Source: an uncultured Oscillibacter sp.
GTDB taxonomy: Bacteria; Bacillota; Clostridia; Oscillospirales; Oscillospiraceae
Assembly: GCA_910584075.1 (NCBI GenBank)
Contig: CAJTZI010000038.1
Span: 1 to 22,154 of the forward strand
Reading direction: 5' to 3'
DNA: 22,154 nt
Numbering within the stretch: the stretch's first letter is position 1; every line of letters starts with the position of its first letter. The position numbers were made by a program, and so were the translations under genes. The notes beneath the pieces were generated by a model, which was not told the DNA's origin, searched no databases, and was given only the letters and a program-made list of their open reading frames with translations. This document shows, in pieces, positions 15,034 through 22,154 of the stretch.

Positions 15034-16859
15034 TGTTCCCCCTCCTTTCGGTATCTCCGTCCGGCCTCCTCATCCAGGGCGGGCAGGCGAATCCGCACCA
15101 CCGTCCCGTCGTCCGGCTCGCTGAGGATGGTGAGTCCGTACTCCCGGCCGAAGGTCAGCTGAATCCTGCGGTGGACGTTACGCAGCCCGATGCCCGAGCC
15201 CTTGGAGCCCGCCGCCGCGTAAGTGCTCCCCTGGTCCAGCAGCCGCTCCACAACCTCCTCCGGCATCCCGAGGCCGTTGTCCGCCACCTCGATGACAGCA
15301 TCCTCCCCCTCCCGAAAGGCCCGGACGCAGATCTTTCCGTCGCCGTCGGCGTAGTCCATGCCGTGATAGATGGCGTTTTCCAGAATGGGCTGGACAATCA
15401 GCTTGATGGTGTAGAGGGACTCCACACCATCTTCCGCCGATAGATCGGCGGAGAACTTGTTCTTATAGCGCATCTTCTGGATGGTGAGATAGTGCCGGGC
15501 GTGTTCCAGCTCCTCCGCCACGGTGATGATGTTGCTCCCCCGGCTCAAAGAAATCCGGAACAGCCGCGCCAGAGACGTCAGCATCACCACCGCGTCCTCC
15601 GTCCGGCCGTTCTCCGTCATCCAGATCACCGAGTCCAGGGTGTTGTACAGGAAGTGGGGGTTGATCTGGGACTGGAGCACGTCCAGCTCGCTGCGCCGCT
15701 TCTGCTCCTCCTGCTGAAGGATGTCGTCCATCAGGTGGCGCATGGTGGAGACCATGGACTGGATGGACCGGCTGAGGTGTTCCACCTCATAGGGGCCGTC
15801 CACCTTGAGATCCACCGTCTCCCGGCCCGCCTCCAGCTCCTTCACCGCCCGGTCCAGCTTCTTCATGGGGGCGGTGATCCAGGCGGAGAGCCGCAGGTTC
15901 ACAAACACCAGCAAAAAGACGGAGAAGAATACGATGAAGAGGAAGAACAGCAGCAGCTGTCCGTAGTTGTCCCAAAGGCTCTCCGAGGGCACCACCCCCA
16001 CCAGCTTCCAGCCGGTGTAGCCCACTGTCTTCACCGTCACCTGCCGCCGCTGGCCCCGAAAAACCTCGTTGTGGCTGCCGTCGGCGTAGGCGGCGGCAGC
16101 GGCGTTGTTCTCCTCCAGGAGTCCGGCGTAGATCAGCTGCTGGCGCGGGTGGTAGACGATCTCTCCCGCTCCGTCCACCAGGTAGAGGTATCCCCCCTGA
16201 CCGGCTCCCAGGTCCACGTCCTTGCAGATCTGCTCAATGCCGCTGTAACTCATGTCCACCAGCAGCACGCCGCTCTCGATGGCGCCGTCCCTGGTCAGCT
16301 CCACATGGCGGCTGAGGGACACCACCCAGCGGTAACGGTAGTCCGGGTCCACGAAGAGATTCTGCACATGGGGCGTGGAAAAATGAAGGTTCTCAATCCG
16401 CTCCTGTGCGGCGTCAAACCAGCTCTCCCGCTCCGGCGCCACGCTGTTTTTCAGCTCCGCCAGCGGTGCGGCGGCGATCAGGGTGCCGCTGTCGGAGAAT
16501 ACGGCGATGGACACCAGGGACTCCCGGCTGGTATAGTACAGCAGCTCCAGGTCACGGGTGATGTCCTCCTCCGCCAGGTCCGCGTCCTTGATGACCTGAT
16601 AATAGGCGGCGTCCGAGAAGCGCATCATCTCCCGCAGGCGGGCGTCCAGATTCAAATTCACCTGGGACAGCACCCGCTGGCTGTTTTCCGCCAGCAGGGC
16701 GTTGTTGGAGGCGGAGAACCGCAGAAACAGCGTCAGCCCCAGAAAGACCATGCCCACCACAGCCACAGCGGTAAAGAACAGGGACAAAATCATCTGGATG
16801 CTGGAGCGGTGGTAGCGCTCCTTCCAGCGCCGGCGCAGAGACGCGGACAATCTCACCAC
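15030..16859 (-). CDS. LytS/YesM-type sensor histidine kinase
   Basis: The 609-residue kinase has TM1 (about 22-47), a large extracellular Cache-like sensor region (about 50-295), TM2 (about 301-323), HAMP (about 324-380), and a His_kinase domain with QSQINPHFLYNTLD (phospho-accepting H402). The ATPase has an N box PILENAIYHGM (N495), DNGLGM (527-532) and GSGIGL (554-559). The chosen start is the GTG at 16859, because GGAGAGGAGG lies 7 nt before it; an earlier in-frame GTG at 16892 is preceded by no RBS. It lies 86 bp after the response regulator gene and overlaps the anchored sensor by 4 bp. Presumably it phosphorylates the adjacent YesN-type regulator in response to sugar. Confidence 0.9.
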   Translation of the reverse strand: MVRLSASLRRRWKERYHRSSIQMILSLFFTAVAVVGMVFLGLTLFLRFSASNNALLAENSQRVLSQVNLNLDARLREMMRFSDAAYYQVIKDADLAEEDITRDLELLYYTSRESLVSIAVFSDSGTLIAAAPLAELKNSVAPERESWFDAAQERIENLHFSTPHVQNLFVDPDYRYRWVVSLSRHVELTRDGAIESGVLLVDMSYSGIEQICKDVDLGAGQGGYLYLVDGAGEIVYHPRQQLIYAGLLEENNAAAAAYADGSHNEVFRGQRRQVTVKTVGYTGWKLVGVVPSESLWDNYGQLLLFFLFIVFFSVFLLVFVNLRLSAWITAPMKKLDRAVKELEAGRETVDLKVDGPYEVEHLSRSIQSMVSTMRHLMDDILQQEEQKRRSELDVLQSQINPHFLYNTLDSVIWMTENGRTEDAVVMLTSLARLFRISLSRGSNIITVAEELEHARHYLTIQKMRYKNKFSADLSAEDGVESLYTIKLIVQPILENAIYHGMDYADGDGKICVRAFREGEDAVIEVADNGLGMPEEVVERLLDQGSTYAAAGSKGSGIGLRNVHRRIQLTFGREYGLTILSEPDDGTVVRIRLPALDEEAGRRYRKEGEQ

Positions 16860-16945
16860 GGCAAAACCTCCTCTCCTGAAACTTCGGGACACGGCTCAGC
16901 GGGCCTTCACACCTCCCGTCAAAACCGGTGCGGCGGGCGCCGCCG

Positions 16946-18517
16946 TCAGCCGGCGCGGAATTTGGTGGGCGTCACGCCGAAGTGCTTTTTGAACACATAG
17001 CTGAAATAGTTGGCGTCCTCATAGCCGCACCGGCGGGCAATGAGATACGTCTTGTCCTCGCTGCTCCGCAGGGCCTCCGCCGCGGCCTCCATCCGGGTAA
17101 GCGTCACATGGGCGGTGAAGCTCATGCCCGTCTCCCGCTTGAAGAGGGTGGAGAAATAGGCGGGGCTCAGGTGGAGGTGGTCGCACAGCCGCTCCACGGA
17201 GAGTCCGCTCTCCCCGTAGTGCTCCTGAATATAGGCCTTGGCCCGCTCCACGGTCTGGCCGGCGGAGTCCGTCCGCCGGCGGCGGATTAGGGCCTGAATC
17301 CGCAGGCACCGCTCCAGGCACCACTCTCCCATGGCCTCAAGGGAGGAGAAATCCGTGGCCTGTACCGCGCCGGTGAAGCCGGTGCCGAACACCTCCTCCA
17401 CCTCCAATCCGGCCCCCCGGGCCAGCCGCAGCAGACAGGTGAGAAGCTCCAGGAAAAAGAGGTGGCTGGCGGCCAGACCGGAGCGGCGGACCTTCTCTGT
17501 CAGCCTGCTTACCGCCGCCCGAATCTCCGCCTCGCCGCCCAACTTCACCGCTGCGGCCAGCTCCCGCTCGTCGTTTTCGTCAAAGCTGACCCGCTCTCCG
17601 GCGTTGGGCTCCAGGTCGCCGATATAAATGGCCCGTCCGGCCCCCACCAGCCTCCGGTAGTCCAGGGCGGCCCGAGCACCCGCCGCCGACTGGGCCAGCT
17701 CACCCAGTCCGGCAGGCGCGCCCACGCCCATGGTCAGCGTCAGCCCCAGGTAACTCTCCGCCAGGGCGCAGACCCGGTCCATGGCCTGGATTAGGGCGTA
17801 GACGGAGCCGCCGTCCCGGGAGACCGCCAGCACCGCCGCCGCGTCCCCGTACAAAAACGCGCGGCAGCTCCAGCCCGCCAGGGTCAGATTCTCCTCCAGC
17901 AGCTGCTGGACGGACAGCGCCGCCAGCTCCCGGTCCGGCGCACCGTCCACATGGGCCAGGGCCGCCGCCCAGGCGTCGCCGGTGACGTCCAGCTCCAGAC
18001 GCTGCGCCCGCTCCGCCGCCTGTTCCGGCGGCACGCGGCCCTCCAGCAGATGTGCGTAGAAGAGCTCCCGCAGCACCGGCAGGCTCTCCTCATAGCGGCG
18101 GCGGAGGGTCTCCGTATTCTGCCGCTCCGTGCGCTCCGTGTCCAGCCGGTCCTTCAGCCGCCGCAGCACGCCGCCAAGCTCCGCCGCGCTGATGGGCTTG
18201 AGGATGTACTCAAACACGTTCATCCGGATGGCCTGCTTGGCGTACTCGAACTCGTCAAAGCCGGAGAACACCACGAATTTGGCGGCGGGAAGGCGCTCTG
18301 TGAGGATGCGGCACAACTCCAGCCCGTCCATGAAGGGCATTTTGATGTCCGTCAGCACCACATCCGGCTCCAGCGCCTCCGCCAGCTCCAGCGCCTCCAG
18401 GCCGTTCTCGGCCTCCCCCACCAGGGTGAAGCCCAGGGCCGTCCAGTCCATCTTCCGGCTGATGCCCACCCGGATGTCCTCCTCGTCGTCCACCAGCAGT
18501 ACCCGGTACTCCTCCAT
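16946..18517 (-). CDS. YesN/AraC-type response regulator
   Basis: The 523-residue regulator has an N-terminal receiver domain (about 1-120; DDEED with D10/D11, phospho-acceptor D57 in VVLTDIKMP, switch K107 in YILKP). A central region of about 300 residues follows, then a C-terminal AraC helix-turn-helix pair (about 422-521; LSVERLCDHLHLSPAYFSTLF and the closing GYEDANYFSYVFKKHFGVTP). The ATG at 18517 has AAAGGAGG 8 nt upstream. It is the first gene of the regulator/Leloir operon, with its own promoter. Likely targets are its own promoter and the mgl unit; no binding site was proven. Confidence 0.92.
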   Translation of the reverse strand: MEEYRVLLVDDEEDIRVGISRKMDWTALGFTLVGEAENGLEALELAEALEPDVVLTDIKMPFMDGLELCRILTERLPAAKFVVFSGFDEFEYAKQAIRMNVFEYILKPISAAELGGVLRRLKDRLDTERTERQNTETLRRRYEESLPVLRELFYAHLLEGRVPPEQAAERAQRLELDVTGDAWAAALAHVDGAPDRELAALSVQQLLEENLTLAGWSCRAFLYGDAAAVLAVSRDGGSVYALIQAMDRVCALAESYLGLTLTMGVGAPAGLGELAQSAAGARAALDYRRLVGAGRAIYIGDLEPNAGERVSFDENDERELAAAVKLGGEAEIRAAVSRLTEKVRRSGLAASHLFFLELLTCLLRLARGAGLEVEEVFGTGFTGAVQATDFSSLEAMGEWCLERCLRIQALIRRRRTDSAGQTVERAKAYIQEHYGESGLSVERLCDHLHLSPAYFSTLFKRETGMSFTAHVTLTRMEAAAEALRSSEDKTYLIARRCGYEDANYFSYVFKKHFGVTPTKFRAG

Positions 18518-18538
18518 CGAACGCGCCTCCTTTCCGCA

Positions 18539-18567
18539 ATTATAATACAGTTTGCCCCATTTGAAAA
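18539..18567 (-). promoter_or_regulatory. promoter of the regulator/Leloir operon
   Basis: TTTTCA (18567-18562), a 17-bp spacer and perfect TATAAT (18544-18539) on the minus strand. The -10 box is only 21 bp from the ATG, so the leader would be about 15 nt, essentially just the RBS. Confidence 0.75.
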
Positions 18568-18662
18568 TAGGGACGGGCATATTTCAAAACCTTCTGTACT
18601 GAAAAACTTCCATTGCGGCGGGCAGGAGCCCCCTTCCGGACTGCCCCCATGCACTCCGCCCT

Positions 18663-18675
18663 CCGGTTGAACCGG
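18663..18675. promoter_or_regulatory. operator-like palindrome upstream of the regulator operon
   Basis: CCGGTT-G-AACCGG is a perfect 13-bp dyad about 95 bp upstream of the -35 box of the regulator operon, in the gap after mglC. It could bind a LacI-type or other dimeric regulator, but there is only one copy and CG-rich chance palindromes are common here. Confidence 0.3.
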
Positions 18676-18702
18676 AACACACGGCATTTTGACAAACTGA
18701 GC

Positions 18703-18728
18703 GGGGCCGGCGCATTTGCGCCGGCCCC
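18703..18728 (-). terminator. hairpin downstream of mglC, candidate terminator
   Basis: GGGGCCGGCGCA (18703-18714) and TGCGCCGGCCCC (18717-18728) give a 12-bp GC-rich stem, 20 nt after the mglC stop. On the minus strand the stem is followed by GCTCAGTTTGTC, so the T tract is poor; it may block 3' exonucleases or end transcription imperfectly. Confidence 0.6.
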
Positions 18729-18747
18729 TATGGCTTTTTTGACTCTC

Positions 18748-19779
18748 TTATTTCTTGGCCAGGTACTTCCGCAGGTCCAGCGCCACGGCCACGATGATGA
18801 CCAGGCCCTGGGCGATGAAGGTGTACGCGGGGTCGAAGCGGAGGAACTGGAGGCAGATCTTCAAGACCTCGAACACCAGCACGCCGATGAGGATGCCGGA
18901 GACCTTGCCCACACCGCCGTTGACGGACACGCCGCCGATGGTACAGGCCGCGATGGCCTCCAGCTCGTAGCCGGTGCCGGTGGCGGTGGAGGCACCGCCG
19001 GCCTTGGAGCCAATCAGGAAGCCGGCCAGAGCGTACATGACGGAGGCCAGGATGTAGATGCGGATCAGCGTGGCGGGCACGTTGACACCGGCCACCTGGG
19101 CGGCGTTTTCATTGCCGCCGATGGCGTACATGTACTTGCCGTGGCGGGTCTTGTTGTAGAGGAACCACATAAACAGGCCCACCAGCAATGCGGGGAGCAG
19201 CAGATAGGGCAGGAGACGGCTGTACCGGCCCAGGACGCTGCTGAAGAAGTTGCCGCTGGCCAGGGCCCGGTAGCTCTCCTTGAAGCCGCCGATGGGCTGG
19301 TTGCCGGTGATGATCTGGCAGATGCCGTACACCAGGGTCTGCATACCCAGGGTGGCAATAAAGGGGGGAACCTTCAAAAAGGCGATGACGCAGCCGTTCA
19401 CCGCGCCGAAGCAGGCCATGATGGCCACGGTGATCAGCAGCGCGAAGACCCAATGCATATCGGGCATCCAGTCAAACACCCGGGCGCTGTAATCCAGGGT
19501 CTGCTGCATCATGGCGGCAAAGCAGGCGGCCAGGCCCACCTGGCGGCCCGCCGACAGGTCCGTGCCCTTGGTGATCAGGCACCCGGACACGCCGCAGGCG
19601 ATAATGAACCGGGGGGCCACGTTGGAGATCAGGTTGCCCACGTTGTCAGCGCTGAGGAAGTTCTGGCTGTTGGCCCAGGTGATAATGGCCAGCAGGATGA
19701 TCAGGAAAATAATGGCGTGATCGGAAACGAATTTGACGGCGCTCTTGGAGTTCAGCGTCTTTCCTTTTGTCTCTCCCAT
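18748..19779 (-). CDS. mglC: galactose/methyl-galactoside ABC transporter permease
   Basis: The 343-residue inner-membrane permease has about eight to ten helices. It is of the BPD_transp_2 type used by sugar importers. Marks are KGTDLSAGRQVGLAAC (about 71-86), PPFIATLGMQTLVYG, the cytoplasmic coupling loop GGNENAAQVAGVN, and TIGGVSVNGGVGKVSGILIG near the C-terminus, close to E. coli MglC. The ATG at 19779 follows AAGGAGGAAAGAG and lies 17 nt after the mglA stop. It works as a dimer with MglA and receives sugar from MglB. Confidence 0.93.
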   Translation of the reverse strand: MGETKGKTLNSKSAVKFVSDHAIIFLIILLAIITWANSQNFLSADNVGNLISNVAPRFIIACGVSGCLITKGTDLSAGRQVGLAACFAAMMQQTLDYSARVFDWMPDMHWVFALLITVAIMACFGAVNGCVIAFLKVPPFIATLGMQTLVYGICQIITGNQPIGGFKESYRALASGNFFSSVLGRYSRLLPYLLLPALLVGLFMWFLYNKTRHGKYMYAIGGNENAAQVAGVNVPATLIRIYILASVMYALAGFLIGSKAGGASTATGTGYELEAIAACTIGGVSVNGGVGKVSGILIGVLVFEVLKICLQFLRFDPAYTFIAQGLVIIVAVALDLRKYLAKK

Positions 19780-19796
19780 AGTTATCTCTTTCCTCC

Positions 19797-21305
19797 TTAT
19801 TCAAACTGGGTGGCCAGGGCCATGATGTTCTCCTGATTGGCCTCCTGCCCGTCGATGAAGCCGGTAACCCGGCCGTCGCACATGACCATGATCCGGTCGG
19901 ACATGCCGATCAGCTCGCTCATCTCAGAGGAGATCATGATGATGCTCTTGCCCTGCTTGGCAAGCTCCGCGATGATGCAGTAGATCTCATACTTGGCGCC
20001 CACGTCGATGCCGCGGGTGGGCTCATCCAGGATGAAGATGTCCGGGTCGTTGGCAAGCCACCGGCTGATGAGCACCTTCTGCTGGTTGCCGCCGGAGAGG
20101 GACTGGATCTGAGTCTTGGAGGAGGGCGTCTTGATGGAGAGCTTTGCCACGTTCTCCTGCACCAGCCGTTCGATCTTCCCGTCATCCAGCATGATGCCGC
20201 CGATGAGGTACTGGTTCAAAGAGGCGATGGACACGTTGTCCGCGATGGACAGCACCCCCAGAATGCCGGTGGCCCGGCGGTCCTCCGTCAGCATGGCAAT
20301 GCCGCTGTTGATCGCGTCCTTGGGCTGGTTGATTTTCAGATCTTTACCCTGATATGTGATCTTGCCCGCGGTGTGGCTGCGCAGGCCGAAGAGGCCCTCC
20401 ATCAGCTCCGTGCGCTGGGCGCCCACCAGGCCGGCCACGCCCAGAATCTCGCCTTTGCGGACGGAGAAGGAGGCGTGGCGGAAGCTCTTGGGATTGATGG
20501 AGGTGAAGTCCTCCACCTCAAAGACCACCTCGCCGGGCACATTCTCCCGCTTGGGGAAGAGGTTGGAGAGCTCCCGGCCCACCATCTTGGTGATGATGAA
20601 ATCGGTGGTGAGGCCCTTGGCGTCCCAGGTGCCGATGTACTGTCCGTCCCGCATGATGGTGACCTCGTCGCTGATGCGGAGGATCTCGTCCATCTTGTGG
20701 GAGATATAAACAATGGACACGCCCTTGGCCCTCAGCTCATTGACGATGGTGAAGAGGGCCTCCACCTCCGCCGCGGTCAGGGAGGAGGTGGGCTCATCCA
20801 GAATCAACACCTTGCAGTCCGCGGAGACGGCCTTGGCAATCTCCACCAGCTGCATCTGGGACACGCTGAGGCTGCCCAGCTTGGCCCTGGGATCGAAGTT
20901 CAGGTGAACCTCCTTCAGCACCGCCGCCGCGTCTGTATACATTTTCTCGTGGTCAATGGTGACAATGGGCCCCAGGCGTCTGGTGGGGTAGCGGCCCACG
21001 TAGATATTCTCGCCGATGCTCCGCTCCGGAATGGGCTGGAGCTCCTGGTGCACCATGGCAATGCCCCGGTTCAGGGCGTCCAGCGGTCCCTTGATCTGGA
21101 CCTTCTCGCCCTCGTAGATCACCTCGCCCTGGTCCATGTGATAGATGCCGAACATGCACTTCATCAGCGTGGACTTTCCGGCGCCGTTCTCTCCCATCAA
21201 CGCGTGGACGGTGCCGGGGCGGAGATTGAGCTGCGCGTGGTCCAGCGCCTTGACGCCGGGGAATGTCTTAACGACCCCACGCATTTCCAAACGATACTCT
21301 GACAA
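19797..21305 (-). CDS. mglA: galactose/methyl-galactoside ABC transporter ATPase
   Basis: The 502-residue protein has two fused ABC domains, as in MglA/RbsA. First domain: Walker A GENGAGKST (38-46), signature LSVSQMQLVEIAKA, Walker B VLILDEPTSSL. Second domain: a degenerate Walker A region (GVAGLVGAQRTELMEGLFG), signature LSGGNQQKVLISRWL and Walker B IFILDEPTRGID. The start is taken as the TTG at 21305 (reading MSEYRLEMRG, the usual family start), because a strong AAAGGGGGGG (21323-21314) lies 8 nt before it; ATG at 21335 lacks an RBS and overlaps an inverted repeat. The start is the least sure part. Confidence 0.93.
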   Translation of the reverse strand: MSEYRLEMRGVVKTFPGVKALDHAQLNLRPGTVHALMGENGAGKSTLMKCMFGIYHMDQGEVIYEGEKVQIKGPLDALNRGIAMVHQELQPIPERSIGENIYVGRYPTRRLGPIVTIDHEKMYTDAAAVLKEVHLNFDPRAKLGSLSVSQMQLVEIAKAVSADCKVLILDEPTSSLTAAEVEALFTIVNELRAKGVSIVYISHKMDEILRISDEVTIMRDGQYIGTWDAKGLTTDFIITKMVGRELSNLFPKRENVPGEVVFEVEDFTSINPKSFRHASFSVRKGEILGVAGLVGAQRTELMEGLFGLRSHTAGKITYQGKDLKINQPKDAINSGIAMLTEDRRATGILGVLSIADNVSIASLNQYLIGGIMLDDGKIERLVQENVAKLSIKTPSSKTQIQSLSGGNQQKVLISRWLANDPDIFILDEPTRGIDVGAKYEIYCIIAELAKQGKSIIMISSEMSELIGMSDRIMVMCDGRVTGFIDGQEANQENIMALATQFE

Positions 21306-21331
21306 TTCTCGGTCCCCCCCTTTGATTGTTT

Positions 21332-21401
21332 CCATCGGTTGACAAGGGACAGCACGGACGCCGTCTTTCCACCGGCCGTATTGCCTCTTGTCAATCGATG
21401 G
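21332..21401. repeat. 15-bp inverted repeat in the mglB-mglA leader
   Basis: CCATCGGTTGACAAG (21332-21346) and CTTGTCAATCGATGG (21387-21401) match as inverse complements at 14 of 15 positions, around a 40-nt centre. On the minus strand it lies between the terminator-like hairpin and the mglA RBS. It could form a long RNA stem in the leader or be two half-sites for a regulator; each arm also contains a TTGACA-like hexamer in one orientation. Confidence 0.65.
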
Positions 21402-21405
21402 TATG

Positions 21406-21440
21406 AAAACGGGGTGCGTGCGCACCTGCGCACGCACCCC
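21406..21440 (-). terminator. terminator-like hairpin between mglB and mglA
   Basis: GGGGTGCGTGCGCA (21411-21424) and TGCGCACGCACCCC (21427-21440) are perfect complements. On the minus strand the stem is followed by G and then TTTT (21409-21406). In binding-protein transport operons such hairpins let most transcripts stop after the binding-protein gene, giving excess MglB over MglA/MglC. Confidence 0.75.
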
Positions 21441-21478
21441 ATTGCCTGCTGTTTCTGATTTTCAGGGTTCTTTCAGGA

Positions 21479-22154
21479 TCAGCCCATGAAATCGGCCACG
21501 TTGTCGGGAGTGACCTTCACATAGTCAACGTACACGCTCTGCTCACCGGAGGCAAAGGTCTTGCCGCCCAGCAGGGCTTCCATCTGCTCCACAGCGGCGG
21601 TGGCCTGGCCAACAGCGTCGTTGAGCACGGTGCCGGTCATGTTGCCGTTGCTGACCTCGTTCAGAGCGGCGTCCAGGGCGTCGACGCCAACCAGGTAGAT
21701 GTCCTCGTTGACCTTGCGGCCGGCGGCCTGAATGGACTGCAGAGCGCCGATGGCCATATCGTCGTTGTTGCAGAAAACAACCTCAACCTGAGCGCCGAAC
21801 TGAGCCAGGTCGTTGGCCACGATCTCCTGGCCGCGCTCACGCATCCAGTCGCCGCGGGTGAGGTTCAGCTCCTCAACCTCCTTGCCGGCATCGGTCAGGG
21901 CCTTGACGGAGTACTCGGTGCGCAGCTGGGCGTCGATGTTCTCGGGATCGCCCTGGACCATGATGTAGGAGATCTTGCCGTCGCCGTTGATGTCGCCGCC
22001 GTTGGGGGTCTCCAGGATCAGCTCGCCCTGGAAGGTGCCGGACTGAGCGGCGTCGCAGCCGACGTAGACCAGCTTGTCATACACGGCCATCTGCTCGCGG
22101 GTGGGCTCGCGGTTGATCAGCACGGTGGGGATGCCGGCGTTCTTCACGGTGGAG
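21479..22154 (-). CDS. mglB: galactose/glucose-binding protein, 5' end beyond the window
   Basis: The 225 visible residues are the C-terminal part of a type I sugar-binding protein; the frame stays open through the right edge, so the N-terminus and signal are missing. It shows IPTVLINREP, the calcium-binding loop DINGDGKIS followed by GDPENIDAQLRTEYSVKAL, VEVVFCNNDDMAIGALQ, YLVGVDALDAALNEV and TVLNDAVGQA, all typical of the E. coli MglB group. It delivers galactose or glucose to MglA-MglC. The GTG near 22147 is internal, not a start. Ends 173 nt before mglA. Confidence 0.92.
   Translation of the reverse strand, partial: STVKNAGIPTVLINREPTREQMAVYDKLVYVGCDAAQSGTFQGELILETPNGGDINGDGKISYIMVQGDPENIDAQLRTEYSVKALTDAGKEVEELNLTRGDWMRERGQEIVANDLAQFGAQVEVVFCNNDDMAIGALQSIQAAGRKVNEDIYLVGVDALDAALNEVSNGNMTGTVLNDAVGQATAAVEQMEALLGGKTFASGEQSVYVDYVKVTPDNVADFMG

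Noticed and set aside
21403..21417. Possible catabolite-responsive (cre) site ATGAAAACG... beside the mgl hairpin
   Set aside because: Only the left half and central CG fit the cre consensus; the right half fails, and the bases are explained by the terminator stem and T run.
1..22154. CRISPR array, tRNA, rRNA, insertion sequence or prophage signals
   Set aside because: No regularly spaced direct repeats, tRNA-like cloverleaf, rRNA segment, transposase or integrase motif was seen on either strand by eye.

Overview
The window looks like chromosome from a GC-rich Clostridia, most probably an Oscillospiraceae-type gut Firmicute (Flavonifractor/Lawsonibacter/Intestinimonas-like). This placement is inferred from the strong AGGAGG-type ribosome binding sites, sigma-A promoters, a long-form ribosome hibernation factor, a class II (Firmicutes-type) GalT, and a LytS/YesN-type two-component pair. 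It has not been tested by database search. Nearly all genes are on the minus strand; the exceptions are one small lipoprotein gene and one M3-type metallopeptidase gene.

Left part (1-6240). A short terminator-bearing region with two abutting hairpins, one a perfect 46-nt palindrome, precedes a minus-strand NYN/PIN-like RNase-type gene. A plus-strand orphan lipoprotein gene follows; its 3' end overlaps that of a minus-strand TauE/SafE permease gene. A LysR regulator (6152-5253), two membrane proteins (a DUF3100-like protein and a small partner, joined stop-to-start), an MtaD/ATZ-TRZ type amidohydrolase and the TauE/SafE permease form one gene neighbourhood. A sigma-A promoter and a strong LysR-type dyad lie in the gap between lysR and the membrane genes. 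This looks like an uptake/deamination locus for an unidentified small molecule.

Middle (6255-9168). The hpf gene (minus) and an exported, C-terminally anchored M3-family zinc peptidase gene (plus) are divergent. The 376-bp gap between them holds a promoter for each gene plus a well-formed plus-strand terminator that no visible gene explains.

Right part (9171-22154). This is a galactose/hexose module in two transcription units, both minus strand. The window-edge unit is mglB (5' end cut off by the window)-mglA-mglC, a galactose/glucose-type ABC importer. The mglB-mglA gap carries a terminator-like hairpin followed by a 15-bp inverted repeat. The second unit starts from its own promoter at about 18540. 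It encodes a YesN/AraC-type response regulator, a LytS/YesM-type sensor kinase, a membrane-anchored periplasmic-binding-protein-like sensor, a second MglB-like lipoprotein, then galK, galT and galM, and ends at a strong bidirectional terminator. The layout suggests that sugar sensed outside the cell by binding-protein-like partners controls both uptake and the Leloir enzymes. The arrangement parallels the known XylFII-LytS-YesN xylose sensors of clostridia. No galE is present in the window.
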